A stretch of DNA of 64,000 nucleotides, from contig NC_087093.1 in the NCBI RefSeq assembly GCF_963855985.1, positions 5,091,501 to 5,155,500 on the forward strand. The letters are read 5' to 3'. Below are positions 31,712 through 43,770 of this stretch, piece after piece. Numbering within the stretch: the stretch's first letter is position 1; every line of letters starts with the position of its first letter. Below the pieces are notes generated by a model. It was not told where the DNA came from. It searched no databases and was given only the letters and a program-made list of their open reading frames with translations. Source of the DNA: Ostrinia nubilalis (taxonomy: Eukaryota; Arthropoda; Insecta; Lepidoptera; Crambidae). Both the position numbers and the translations under genes were made by a program.

Positions 31712-31780
31712 ATATCTCGTGTGGGTTGTAGGTACAAACAGGTTAAAGGGCAGTCGATGTAGAGTCCCCGGTAATTAAAG
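31712..31780 (+). other. candidate non-coding internal exon
   Basis: A pyrimidine-rich acceptor (ttcttctttctttcag, ending at 31711) and a strong donor (aaag|gtaagt at 31781) bound 69 bases. All three frames contain a stop, so if real it would be an untranslated exon or part of a non-coding RNA. Confidence 0.25.
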
Positions 31781-31993
31781 GTAAGTTACATTAGAGTTGA
31801 ACTGTTCGAAATTACTCGATTTGATTTATTTTGTTTCATTTTTTAAGGGAAAGCCTGAGGCTTACACGAGGGAAAAAAGTTAATTTGTTAAAAATCTTTA
31901 TTTCCTCGTTCTTACGCTAGAGCCTTTGCAGTTGCAGTAGATACTATCAAATTGTTACAGATACGAAAACTCAGCTGTACTAAAAAAGCTTAG

Positions 31994-32027
<34 letters not shown>

Positions 32028-32185
32028 TTTAGCCATAAGACGTCCACTGCTGAACATAGGCCTCCACCAATGATTTCCACATAGCCCAGTTGGTAGCGGT
32101 CTGCATCCAGCGCCTTCCTGCTATCTTTATGAGATCGACGGTCCATCTTGTGGATGGACCTCCCACACTGCGTTTTCCTCTGCAG
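31994..32185 (-). repeat. RTE-like LINE 3' tail fragment
   Basis: About eleven CAT units are followed by ttttagccataagacgtcca and the complement of the LINE C-terminal coding region. 5' truncated. Confidence 0.75.
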
Positions 32186-32215
32186 AAGCAAAGAGTAAAA
32201 TGCAGTTATTTGTAA

Positions 32216-32430
32216 ACTACCGGTCGCCCGCGACTTCGTACGCCTGGATCCCGTTTTACCCTCTTAGGGGTTGAATTTCGCAAAATCCCGTCTTAATGAG
32301 CACCTACGTTCTAAAAGGAACCTCCATGCAAAATTTGAGACTCACTCACTCTTTTTGAAACTCCTTGTAGTTTCTGAGATTTCGTGATCAGTGAGTCAGT
32401 CAGTGACCTTTCGCTTTTATTTATACAAGG
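32216..32430 (+). repeat. dispersed repeat, related to 42765-42900
   Basis: Landmarks are gacttcgtacgcctggatcc, gttttaccctcttaggggtt and tagtttctgagatttcgtg. A diverged inverted relative lies at 42765-42900. Confidence 0.6.
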
Positions 32431-32509
32431 TTATTTTTAGTATATACGAAACCTTAAAACTATTTGTTCAGAATCAGTAATAGAATCCATCGCAATATTT
32501 TTTATATCA

Positions 32510-32640
32510 TTTTTTTTTTATTTTTTTTTATGTGGCAGGAGGCAAAAGAGCAGACGGATCACCTGATGGTAAGTGATTACCGTCGCCCATAGACAAACTT
32601 AACAAACATTGCGTTGTCAACAACGAAAGTGCCGCGCACT
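32510..32640. repeat. retroposon tail repeat
   Basis: A T-rich run, then ggcaggaggcaaaagagcag and acggatcacctgatggtaag. I know this sequence type as a common lepidopteran interspersed repeat. No ORF. Confidence 0.6.
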
Positions 32641-33139
32641 GTACGATGTATGATATACCTACACTCGCGTGCGGATAATGGGACAATAAAAAAAGCTTGG
32701 AACTTCGTGAGTTTTCAAGGTATCATTTTAATTTTTTTATACTGATTCTAAAGATTGAAATGCGTGACACGTGTTTCGGCTTTCGTATATACCTACAAAA
32801 AATAATGTTGTATACTTAAATACAGGCCGGAAATGCGCATAATTCATTTTTAAGGTATCCCAAGTATTCGTAATTGTTCCAGGCAAATTTTTAAAGTACA
32901 GCAACAATGGGAGCGTGCCGTTTATCAAACTGCCGGCGGAATTTATACTTCGGCTACATTTCGCCGGGAACTTAATTAAATTACAGCCGTGTCGGGGATG
33001 TTTCAGCTGGGCTACAGTGATATCTACTATTTTAACCTTGTTTAGACACTGGGTGATGTGGAATTATTAAGTGTTTAAAACTTGATTGCTCCGTTGTCTG
33101 GAAGAAAATGCTTTCGAAATTGTACCATTTCAATTTGGT

Positions 33140-34893
33140 ATTTCTTTAATTCAATTCAATTCAATTTATTCATTTAAAGATAACAATGATCCACATGGTT
33201 AGTAAATGAGTGCCTTATACAACTATGTTAGTAATTTATTTATTATAACATACCACTAATTATCCAACCCGTTCGGTAAGAAGTAGCCGAAGGAAATGTC
33301 GGATAATAGGAGAGTCGTACCTCTCTGCCACGGTCTTCAGGATACTGTTGGGGCTCGCCCGTATCCTACTGAGCAACGAGGCAGTCTTCTTGCGTAGGAC
33401 AGCAAAAAAGCCGTCAGTATGCGACTGAGCAAACATTTCTGAAGCACTGCAGAAGCGAGGCAAGCCCAACAGCACCCTGAAACCGTTGTTATATTGGACC
33501 CGAAGGACGCTAAGCGATTTCTGCGAGTACGTGGTCCACAGGTTTCCCGTGTATAGACTCTGACAGTATGCCTTAAACAGAGTGATCTTGACATGGTCAT
33601 TACATCGGGCAAACCTGCGAGCCACGTATTACAGCTTACTGCCAGCGCCCTTCGTTCCCTCTCGATATCAACATGATCTTTAAGGTCATCAGTAACGTAG
33701 TGTCCGAGATATTTAAATTTAGTGACTCTGTTTAACTTTACCCCATTCAGCAAGAGGTCGGGTACCACGCTAGGACATTTACTGGCGGCCTTAAATACCA
33801 TGTATTCGCTCTTCTTCACATTATACAATAAGCCATGGCATCTAGCATACGCTTCACACACACCCACCATCTTTCTGAGAGCCCCCATTGTTGGCGCCAG
33901 CAGTACCATATCATCAGCGTAGCTTATGTTGTTGATACAAACACCGTCTACCCAGCATCCGATACGCATACTGCTAAGGACAACAATGAGGTCATTTACG
34001 TATAGGTTGAAAAGCCTGGGAGACGTCAGCCCACCCTGTCTCACCCCGCACTGCAACCCATACTCCTCAGAAAAAGCGTTAGCCCATCTTACGCTATTAA
34101 TCTGGTTAGCATACCAATAATGGAATATCTGTGATACCTCTGACGGGACGCCCTGCCTCCTCATCTTATCCCAAAGGATGTCATAAGACACAAGATCGAA
34201 CGCCTTGGAGAGATCGAGGAAGCATGCGTAAATGGGAGTCCCCCGATCCGTGTAGTACCTGACAGTGTGCTTAAGACTAAGGATGGCGCTCTCGGTCGAC
34301 AGTCCAGGCTTAAACCCGAATTGAGCATCATGTGATTTTAAATATTTATCTAGTAGAGAGTCAAGCACACTGTCAAGGACCTTTGCCGTGATTGTAGCTA
34401 GAGAGATCGGTCTGTAGTTATTTATGTCAGAAATATCACCAGTTTTATTTTTAACTATCGGGACGACTACTGTTCTCATTAGGTCCCCTGGCAAATACGA
34501 GTGGCTTAGGCACAGTGAGAAGAACATACTCAAAACTCTAGGCAAGTGGACTCCCGCGCATTTGAAATGCTCGATACTAAGTCCGTCGTGACCAGGCGAT
34601 TTGCCTCTTGACATTTTATTAATGACCATCGCCACCTGCTTGGCCGTGAACCTAACTAGAAGTTGGTCTACTTCAGCCCCACCATCAAACACCGTACTCG
34701 AAGACCCTAGAGGTGACTGAACCTTAAAATGTTCCATGAACATATCGATTGCTCTGGGCTCACTTTGGTCCCCAACACTCACAGGAAGACTAGGTTTAAT
34801 GTTTAGTTTATTTGTACTAGTCCAGAACTTAGGGAAATTCTTAGCTGCGTGTAATGTCGCAAGTCTGTCCATTTTTATCTGTTCCTGATTTTC
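33140..34893 (-). mobile_element. 5'-truncated CR1/jockey-group LINE
   Basis: A minus-strand LINE fragment comprising RT, the C-terminal region and a 3' UTR. The 3' end carries (AATTG)n repeats (33150-33170). The 5' end stops at a dispersed repeat at 34894. The endonuclease is missing. Confidence 0.75.
33260..34893 (-). pseudogene. LINE reverse transcriptase, truncated and frameshifted
   Basis: The first frame reads from 34893 down to about 33630. It contains RGKSPGHDGLSIEHFK, NNYRPISLATITAKVLD, FLDLSKAFDLV, GVRQGGLTSPRLFN and the catalytic SYADDMVLLAPT (about 33900-33920). Near 33630 the frame shifts, and the C-terminal part continues to 33260 with LARRFARC-like and LLGLPRFCSASEMFAQ motifs. 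The element copies its own RNA at nicked chromosomal DNA. The missing endonuclease and the frameshift make this a dead copy. Confidence 0.8.
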
Positions 34894-36043
34894 AACCGAC
34901 TTCAAAAAAGGAGGAGGTTCTCAATTCGACCCGTATGTTTTTTTTTTTTTTTTTTTTTCTATGTTTGTTACGCGATAACTCCGCCAATTATGAACCGATT
35001 TGAACAAATCTTTTTTCGGCGTATAGGTAATACCACAGAATACATAATAGTAGCAACAGAAATTGCACTCCTTTGTGTAGGATCAGATGCCGACATTTTA
35101 ACGGTAATAATAATAATGCAAAATATCCAACGCACATGGTGCATTCGAAATCGCACCTTACTACTACGCTCACAAGAACGCATTTTTTTTGTGTTTAGAA
35201 TTGATCTACGTCACCGCTCAAGCGTCAGGGTTGTATGAGCAAAGTAAAATAAATAAAAACTTAATTTTAAGAAGCATTTATTGTATTTACGATTAGAAAA
35301 CTTTAATCTAGTGGAGTTTGTATAATCGTACCATCTCTAAAGTACCTATTAATAAACTTCAGTGTTGCGATAATTCGAAATTAAACAGACAGTTTTAAAA
35401 GGTGTAGTGTCGGAAAATAAACACGGTGAAGTAAAGTTAATGTTTTTATTAGCTAAAATAATTTTTTGCTATAGTTTTTTGTCATAAGTATTTCAAAATA
35501 ATTTATTATTTAAAAAGTGTAGTTTTTTTTATTATTTAAATCACTACAGTTAATTATTATTCCTAAATATTACAATTTTTCATTAAAGAAGAATAACAGT
35601 GCTGTTGGAACAATAAACCTTGATTGCGACTATGATCGACCGAGCGTGTATAGATACGCGTGTACAAACAGGCGCGTGGCGGCCCGGACTGATTTGCAAC
35701 TTGAAGTTGTCGCGCGCTGTAGGTAATTATCTCGGCCGGCATAGGCGAGTGACGGAGGCCTGGTAATACCTCAAGGGTGGTCCCATTTAAATTTAATAAT
35801 AGAAAAAACAACCCCCAAGGGTGGAAAATTGGGGATGAACTTTTTTATACGCAATATCTCCGCCGATTATAAATCAATTTGAACGATTATTTTTTTGTTG
35901 AATAGGTATTATCAAAAGGGGGGTTTCATGCGAATTTGAAGAAAATATTTCACCCCCAAGGGTGGAAAATTGGGGATGAACTTTTTTATACGCAATATTT
36001 TTAATTTTTAGTTTTTTTTTGTGTTCACGCATTTGAAGTCGGT
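34894..36043. repeat. non-coding dispersed repeat (1.15 kb)
   Basis: The ends AACCGACTTCAAA and TTTGAAGTCGGTT are inverted complements. Inside, cccccaagggtggaaaattg occurs twice (about 35811 and 35951), and a long T run lies near 34940. I recall similar sequences as common insect repeats but cannot name the family. It abuts the LINE at 34893. Confidence 0.55.
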
Positions 36044-36095
36044 TTTATTTTTTTAAAAAGTTAATTATTCAAACACCAATTCAATTTAAGTAGGT

Positions 36096-36277
36096 TGGTT
36101 CGCGTACCGGAAAACGCAGCGTGGGACGTCCACCTACAAGGTGGACCGACGACATCGTAAAGCAGGGAAGCGCTGGACGCAGACCGCTGCCAATCGATCA
36201 ACATGGAAAGCATTGGGGGAGGCCTATGTTCAGCAGTGGACGTCCTATGGCTGAAATGATGATGATGATGATGATGA
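36096..36277 (+). repeat. RTE-like LINE 3' end
   Basis: It encodes GRPPTRWTDDIV, then tttcagcagtggacgtccta-type sequence and an (ATG)n tail. It is 5' truncated and frameshifted, with only the C-terminal coding end left. Confidence 0.75.
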
Positions 36278-36282
36278 GGTTG

Positions 36283-36321
36283 GTTCTATTTCTATTTCTA
36301 TTTCTATTTCTATTTCTATTC
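36283..36321. repeat. microsatellite (CTATTT)n
   Basis: Six tandem copies of a six-base unit follow the LINE tail. Confidence 0.9.
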
Positions 36322-37396
36322 TAGGTAAATGTGTTTTGTTGAGTGGTGTAGATACAATAAAATACATATTATTTTGGGATTTCAATTTCTTTCTTTGCAG
36401 TATTAATTTAATGTGTCAGGTATGTTGTAACTGGTTTATTCTTTGCTACTAACCGTGAAGCCTGTGAATTGCGAGAAAAATGTTGGGATCTCAAAAACAA
36501 TTAAAGCTTACGATAAATTTAACCATTTTTTTCAGTTGTTCAGAGCATGTTACGTTATATCGGACCGATTGAGCCATTACTAGGCTCATTCAGTTTGTCA
36601 TTCAGTTGTTACAAACCACAAGATAGAAGAATAAAGACGAAAGTGAAAACTAGATAAAAATATATTACACCGGCTAAGTACACACCCAAAGACATTATTG
36701 TCGTTCAATAACATCGCTTCGGTAGTCATTACCGACGTTATGCAGCACACGCGTCGTGAGTGATAACGGCTATCATTAGGGTCCCTTACCTTAGACGTCA
36801 CCTTCAACCCTTCGAGCTCACGTGACATCCCATCCCATGGGGTGAGGCCTGTGTGTATGTGATGTATTACAGTTACTTTGTTGGATATTTAAATAGCTTG
36901 TACGTATTGATTTCTTAAAGAATATACAGCTACAAAATATCTATTAAATGTAATGTGCAATTTCGGTGAATGTTGAAATAAGTTACAAGTCAGAAATACA
37001 ACGACCACTTATGCCTGAAAACTAAATATTTCTTTGTTGTAATAGGTAAATGAATAGATGTTAACTTGAACTTACTCGTACGTGAAATTTATTATGTAGG
37101 TAAGTTAAGTTTCGACAGAACCAACCCTAACATTTAATTGAATGTACACAAATCGTACTACAGTTACATCTTGCAATGGAAACATTGTACACCTTGTAAC
37201 AACTTGACTGTTGCTCGGTAGGTGAGGTACACGTCTCTTGTAGCCCTTACCTACCATTGTTCGATAACATTCGAGTTGTTACAACCGTACCCAGTCTACC
37301 ACAAATAGGGCAGAATTCGAAAAGAAAAGTGTATGTAAAGGCCATTAGAGCCATCAAAAGTTTGGGCGCACTCACTATAATATTATTTGCAGCTAT
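36322..37396. other. non-coding DNA
   Basis: No gene is seen. The block 36700-36840 is slightly GC-rich without a clear frame. Confidence 0.5.
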
Positions 37397-37398
37397 TA

Positions 37399-38686
37399 CG
37401 AGGGCGGTTTGATAAGTCCGTGACTTTTTGAATAAAACATTTTTTTTTGCGGCAAATAAACATTTTTATTTTTCGACATAATCACCTTTTAGCCCGATAC
37501 ATTTAGTCCAGCATTTTTCTAATTTTTTTATTCCCTCTAAATAATAGGTTTTCTCAAGGCTCTCAAAATACGTGTTTGTTTCGGTAATGACTTCTTCATT
37601 AGACTCAAATCTCTTCCCACCCAGCCATTTCTTTAGGTTTGGAAACAGATAATAGTCGCAGGGGGCTAAATCTGGAGAATATGCTGGATGGGGTAGCAGT
37701 TCGTATCTCAATTCGTGGATTTTGGCCATCGTGACTAAACAAGTGTGCACACGTGCATTGTCTTGATGGAACAGCACTTTCTTCTTCGCCAAATGCGGCC
37801 GTTTTTGCTTCAAGTCAACGTCGAATTTGTCCAAAAGCTTTGAATAATATTCGCCGGTGAATGTTTTACCTTTTTCGAGGTAATCAATGTGAATGACACC
37901 GCGTGCATCCCAAAAAACTGTGGCCATCATGACCTTGTTGGCTGACAGATTCCGTTTGGCCTTCTTTGGTCCACGTTCACCCCGAGCAACCCACTGTTTC
38001 GATTGTTCCTTGGTCTCTGGCGTGTTGTGATGGATCCATGTTTCATCCACAGTAACGAAACGGCGCAAAAATTCGGTTGAACATTGCTAAACACTCTTTT
38101 GAAGCTGTCACACGATTGCGCTAATAGTCGAGTGTGAGCAATCGCGGCACCCATCTCGCGGAGAGTTTTCTCATGTCCAAATATTCGTGTAAAATATGAT
38201 TTACCCGTTCAGTTCAGATACCTACAGCATGAGTCAACTCACGCACTTTCATTACCCGATCATCCAATATCATTTCATGGATTTTATCGACGATTTCCGG
38301 CGTGATCACTTCTTTTGGGCGATCTGAACGTTCGGCGTCACTAGTGCTGGTACGACCACAACGGAACTCTTCAAACCACTTCTTTACCATTGAAATTGAT
38401 GGTGCCGAGTCCCCGTAGTATTTATCAAGCTTTTCCTTAGTTTCAATGATGGTTTTTTTACGTAAAAAGTAATGCTTAATCAGCACACGAAATTCACTTT
38501 TTCCATTTTCGTAAAAATTCACGAGGTTGTCTGCTTTGAATGGCTATCAAACACCAACTGCATGACGTAGTTTGCTCAAAATTTTACAGTTGCCCACTAA
38601 TAGATTACAGTTGACGGCAGCACTGTTGCATTTGGAATAACTGCACGGGAAATTCAAAAAGTCACTGACTTATCAAACCGCCCTCG
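37399..38686 (-). mobile_element. mariner element, decayed
   Basis: Flanked by TA (37397-37398 and 38687-38688). The ends start CGAGGGCGGTTTGATAAGTC and are inverted complements with one extra base in the left copy. The length of 1288 bp is typical of mariner. The transposase inside is frameshifted. Confidence 0.93.
37466..38522 (-). pseudogene. mariner transposase with frameshifts
   Basis: Mariner transposase cuts and reinserts the element at TA sites. The N-terminal helix-turn-helix part (VLIKHYFLRKKTIIETKEKL, about 38522-38214) is in one frame and a middle segment (38213-38070) in another. The catalytic part (38068-37466) is in a third, with VDETWIHH, LFHQDNARVH and SPDLAPCDYYLFP. There are 34 residues between the second and third Asp, the DD34D spacing of mariner. 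The catalytic Asp residues survive, but the two frameshifts break the protein. Confidence 0.9.
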
Positions 38687-38689
38687 TAT

Positions 38690-38905
38690 CTACACTAATA
38701 TTAAGAGGAAAACTTTGTTTGTTTCTTTGGTTGTAATAAATAGGCTCAAAAACTACTGGACCGTTTTTAAAAATTCTTTCACCATTCGAAAGCTACATTA
38801 TCCACGAGTAACATAGGCTAAATTTTATTTTGGAAAAAAATAGGGTTCCGTAAAATATGTAGATAATGTTGTCCACGCGCGCAAAGCCGCGGGCGGAAAG
38901 CTAGT
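38690..38905. repeat. dispersed repeat next to mariner
   Basis: Landmarks are ggctcaaaaactactggacc, caccattcgaaagctacatt and gccgcgggcggaaagctagt. I know this as a widespread repeat in Lepidoptera. Non-coding. Confidence 0.6.
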
Positions 38906-39106
38906 TACAAATAAAATGAAAACACGATACACGTTAAAGCCATTATGGTCCACTGACTGCATCCAGCGAGAGAAATACGGCTATTTATCAGAACTGCAGC
39001 TCAAATGATTTACACCCGCAATCTAACTACCTGCTGCTACAAGCTGGGTCTTGGCAAAGTATGGAAGCTACTTTTAATATGGCGGTTACGTTTAATTGAA
39101 GATTAC
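38906..39106. other. short non-coding spacer
   Basis: Nothing notable. Confidence 0.5.
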
Positions 39107-39231
39107 TTAAGCTGAGTTGCACCACCTAGCTTTGACCATAACTTTGACGATAACCGGTGCTTTTTGTATGGAGTTTGACAGATTTTTGACGTTTGGCAAA
39201 GTTAAAGTAAGATGGGGCAACCCAGCCTAAG
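39107..39231. mobile_element. MITE family A, copy 2 (inverted)
   Basis: Same family as 13845-13967, in the opposite orientation, with caccacctagctttgacc at the left and gatggggcaacccagcc at the right. Confidence 0.75.
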
Positions 39232-41600
39232 TATAGTTCTTATCAGTATACAGTCGTAAGTGCTTTTTTCCTGTGACTTTTACTCCCGCTAATAGGAAAA
39301 ATATGTATAAAATAACCAAACGCAGGGCAGCCTTCATGCGGACCAGATCTGCACGCTTTCCGAAATTCTCATCACAGGAAAAAAACACAGCACAAATACG
39401 ATAGGTATTCTAATATTTTGAGAATATTCTGTCACTTTCGATGACATTATTCTACAATGTTCCGCAAACAACTACTGCATTATTCAAGATGAGATGCGTC
39501 CAATAACTTACTCGTAGTTTGATAACCGTCATTTTTCAAACGGTAGCTTCAAGATAAAATTTTAAACCCACACCAGCTGATCACTAACGATCTTAAGTTG
39601 AAGTGAAAAATCGTTAAGAGGTATTAGTAATAGCTCCAGAACGTGCCCCATCATGAGTTTGGGAATTATGTAAAGGAGCCTCGGCCATTTGGCCGTGGGC
39701 CAGGGCTGTGAGCTCAACAGGTCAGTGTGTTGCGCCTGTAAAATGATTCGAGGAAAGCAATAAGCCCACGGAGCTATGGCACTGAGTAGCGTGAGCCGAG
39801 TTGATTGTTGGCGGCAAATAAAGGCTCTCGGAGAATTGGACACGGTTACGCAAACTAGAGCCAACTTACCTACAAAATGTTGGTATCGAGATTTTTAACT
39901 TTAACGGAAGCAATACGATTGGAAATAAGTATATTTTTTAAACTATACGAGTGTTATGTGTAGAGTCCACCTACAGTGTTAAGTGTAGAGTTGAGGATAA
40001 TACCTACAAAGAACCATTAAATCATGTTTTTTTTTATAATTTAAAGCACATAGGTATAATTTATTTTGAGTTTCTCCTAAAGTAAAATAAAAGTGTTAGT
40101 TTTTATACATTTTTTAAATACTGACAGTCGGTGTAAGTCTATGATATTTTTAAATACTTACGGAAAAATATCAACCCTAAATAAATATAAATATAAATAC
40201 AATGACATAATGCATAATATAAGGTGTGGGTTGGTTTTAGTTTGCATAACTACGTCTAATTTATATTGGAGTTGCAGTTCGAAACAACTGAATTAGTTTC
40301 TCTAGCACTCTGTTCCGTAGCTCGTTTCGTTTCTGAGTATTTTAGTGCTCTTGTAGTTATAATAAGAAAAATATTTCAATGATTGAGCTATCTTCGCAAA
40401 GCTACAAATTGTCTGAGTGAGATCGTATTCTAGCGATAATTTGACCTCAATTTATTGTGCCGTTAGATGTTTTAATGGTTTCCCATATTTTTACGGCAAA
40501 CGTACACAGTTACCTAATTATAAAATTTTATTGAAATCACTGCAGCTCACAATTCACAATTAAGTCGCATTTGAGACGTCTTCGTTGATGTCGCGATAGT
40601 CCCAACTTTAAATGTAAGTTACCTCAAAAGGTCAAATGCTTTAACATAATATTATTATAATGATTTGATTTGATACTAACCGTACTTATTTCAAAATGTG
40701 TTAACAATAACAATTAAGCCAAATCCCCCAGAATTGTAATAGTGGCTCTTAAAATTAGTCGGTCGCAACCGGTTAATGAAATTAACTGAACACAGGGCGA
40801 AGCCACCGGGGCTCGGACCCTTGGTAATTTTACATTTTAATGACAATTAAGTTGTAACGTTAAGTTGTAACGATGTCGTTCTTGTGGCTAAAAGCATTTT
40901 AATTGTTTTATTCGCTGTAAAGGTTTTTGGGGAAAAGAGTATTTTGTCGTTGTTTTTACTAAAGAATCTATTACTAAAGTGACCCGCCCCGACTTCGCAC
41001 GGGTGCTAAGTATACATAAACCTTCCTCTTGAATCATCCTACCTATTGAAAAATCCGCATCAAAATCCATAGCGTAGTTTTAAAGATCTAAGCATATATA
41101 GGGACAGACCTTTTTTTATGAAGGGACGCGTGCTGGTAGCTTGAAGAGCTTTTCCAGCTTCACCGGGCAGAGTGGCCAGTACAGAAGGTACTCTAGCCGT
41201 TTGGCGATCGTCGGTGCGCGTGCCGACGAGGCTGAGCGTGGGCTTTGTATTATACCTACTACATATGTAAGTGTAGTGACAGTGAAGATCAAGTCAATTA
41301 AGAGATGTAGTTAAGTATTTAATTATAATATTTTTATGAATATTATTTTCCATGTTAATACATTAAACGCGGCGATGGACCATTAAAAAAAACATTAAGC
41401 CCGTGAAATCACAGATTTAAAAAAAAAATACAAATAAATATAAAAGGTCGTCCTTTCGTCGTCGTCCAAAACGTGCTTTTAGTCTTCTCTTTCATTTCGT
41501 CTCGAGTAAAATGTTGGCCTAAGATAGTTTTTCCGAATCTTTCATACATTTTCGCATTTTACTTCTTAACTTTACAAATGGGTCCACTCGTTGGTCCGAC
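39232..41600. other. non-coding DNA with dispersed fragments
   Basis: 39540-39870 is a moderately GC-rich island without a coding signal and may be regulatory. 40978-41107 is a dispersed repeat (ccgacttcgcacgggtgcta). 41110-41240 is GC-richer, with no frame that I can support. Confidence 0.45.
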
Positions 41601-41618
41601 ATAAAGTAGACTCAACGC

Positions 41619-42185
41619 GTGCCGACGCCGAGTCCTCGTAGGGTTTTCCAACAAACCATTTTACATGGATCCTGCTGTTCATACGAGCTCTTGAAACTGG
41701 TGGGTCTGTGTAAACTGGGAGTTGTGGTGAAATTATTCGTCCACTGTTTTACAGCCATTAAAGAGCCTTTGTCATACATGATCCGCTTACTTGCTTCGTT
41801 AGTAGTTACCATGTGGATAATTTTGTTACCTATCGGTTTAGATATAAGGGATATTCATTTAATTTTGTTAGGACTTTGTCAGGAAATACAGAAAGTTAGT
41901 TACTACGGAAGACAAGCGGAGCGAGGACATGCAGTGAAGCTATGCTTAACTGAGCGGTATGAAAATTATTCTCGCGTGCCTTTAATCTATGTGTACTACC
42001 AGGCCTGTTCATCTCCGCGAGTTTACATCGAAAACAAAACACGCACGATGGCCCACCTACAGGATACTATTCGACAAGGCCTCACATACGAGCGAACATT
42101 GACTCACGCACGCGTATTCTTGTGTATGATGGAAGAAAATAAAGAAAATGGTGTACTAAATACTGTGCAGTATTTAACTGCCTAA
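41619..42185 (+). CDS. hypothetical 188-codon ORF, possibly spurious
   Basis: The ORF is longer than most chance frames in this AT-rich DNA. It has a hydrophobic stretch near residues 58-85 (LASLVVTMWIILLPIGL) and a more polar C-terminal half. I see no known motif, and a 66-codon frame is open on the other strand at its 5' end. Composition is slightly GC-richer than the surroundings. It could be a chance frame in an old element or a small host exon. I do not assign a function. Confidence 0.2.
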   Translation: MPTPSPRRVFQQTILHGSCCSYELLKLVGLCKLGVVVKLFVHCFTAIKEPLSYMIRLLASLVVTMWIILLPIGLDIRDIHLILLGLCQEIQKVSYYGRQAERGHAVKLCLTERYENYSRVPLIYVYYQACSSPRVYIENKTRTMAHLQDTIRQGLTYERTLTHARVFLCMMEENKENGVLNTVQYLTA

Positions 42186-43385
42186 ATAATAATAAAAACA
42201 CGGAATGTACTTTTTTCAGTTGCCTCAAGACACTGAGAGGTAACTAAATAAGTAGTTAATATTATTCATGATAATTCATGCTAAATCATGTATTTCCTCT
42301 TTCCTCCGCCATTTTCCGCAGTTTGGCACCTCACGTCACATCATTTTACCGAAGTCAGCCCTATAGCTTCGGCGCAGTGCTGATCACGTGCGATCACTGA
42401 CGTTTGTCAACAAAATGGTGCTTGACTCTTGAGACAGGCTAAATTACACCATATTGTTAATGACATTGAGCATACATTTTTTTAAATACCTTCGCGAAGT
42501 AAAACTTCTGTACGTAGTACTTATTATTATTCTGTGGTACTACTACGACTACTGTTGTCTTATTGTTTAATGCTTAACTTATGAGGCAACTCTAAGCTTG
42601 GCATACCAATCTATACTGAAGGTAAAGTACCTAGTATATAGGATGGTAGAGCCACACTTCGTTTAATCAAAATGAATCTTAGGTAAAATAAAGTAAAATT
42701 ATTTTATTTTTAACGTGATGCCTAGATACAGCATATTTCTATGCCATACTGATCTATGTCATTATGCCATTGAAATCTCAGAAACTACAAGCGCTAGGAT
42801 TCTCAATTTTTGCATGGGAATTCCTTTTTAGTTACGAAGCTCCCCCTCTAAGGGGGTAAGACGGGGTCCACGCGTACTAAGTCGTGGGCGGCCGCTAGTA
42901 GTCACTATAGACTATACAAAAAATGTAGCTAGTAAGGCCCGTCATAATATTTCAGCCGACATCGAATAATAATTTCACGCGGGATCATTCCAAACTGAAA
43001 TTTAAATTAAATGTGTCGCCCACCGCAAGCGAATTAACCACGCCAGGTAATTACGCTGTGGTCGATTAACCCAACAACACAAATGCGTATCGGAATCAGT
43101 TTGAAAAGGAACATAACTTTTTGGATAAATTTAAATTAAAAATAAATACATTAATTCTCTTATTTCTGGAGTGAGCGCTCATCATTCAGGTCAAGTATGC
43201 GCACTCTTGAGTGAGGGCTTTCAGAGTATAAAATATAAGATTAGACCGTGGTTATCGTTATAGGCGACTAAACGAGAAATAATGTGGACATGAGGCCTCC
43301 CCAACCCGTTAGGCCAGCGTAGGGAGTGTAGACCAAATCCTCCGTTTTGCTACCTCTGCTAAAAAGACGGTCTTAAAGTGAAGAC
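42186..43385. other. non-coding DNA with one dispersed repeat
   Basis: 42765-42900 is an inverted relative of the repeat at 32216-32430 (tctcagaaactacaagcgct, gtcgtgggcggccgctag). The rest shows no gene. Confidence 0.5.
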
Positions 43386-43527
43386 TAACACCCGTATTCA
43401 CAAACGATGCTTGCTTAAATGAAGCAGCAAATCGAACGCACAGCGTTTAATAGAGCTCTGTGATTGCTTCGTGTGTCACCCTGTGCGTCCACGCGCACTG
43501 TGAAACCTCATAGTAATGTATTCACAG
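43386..43527. mobile_element. MITE family B, copy 2
   Basis: Left end taacacccgtattcacaaac. The right end is shortened (atgtattcacag). The body matches 45774-45925. Confidence 0.7.
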
Positions 43528-43594
43528 AAGTATGCACATTAAATTCCTTTTTATTGACATGGTTTCGTCTTTCTATGCTTTTTCTCTTCATTAA

Positions 43595-43770
43595 GACTAC
43601 GCGCAGACCATCGATTTTTAGTTGGCCGATAGTTGTGCCCGATTTTAAATTGTATGAAAAATCGGCCAAATCAAATCGGCGTATTGTGCGCACTTCCATA
43701 CATGCCCATACTGATCAACTGCCGGACTAACTATATCGGCCGATAAAAAATCAATGGTCTGCGCCTAGTC
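43595..43770. mobile_element. MITE family C, copy 1 (Harbinger-like)
   Basis: Flanked by TAA on both sides (43592-43594 and 43771-43773). The ends GACTACGCGCAGACCATCGA and, on the right complement, GACTAGGCGCAGACCATTGA are inverted. Three-base TAA/TTA duplications are typical of PIF/Harbinger. A second copy lies at 60266-60440. Confidence 0.7.
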
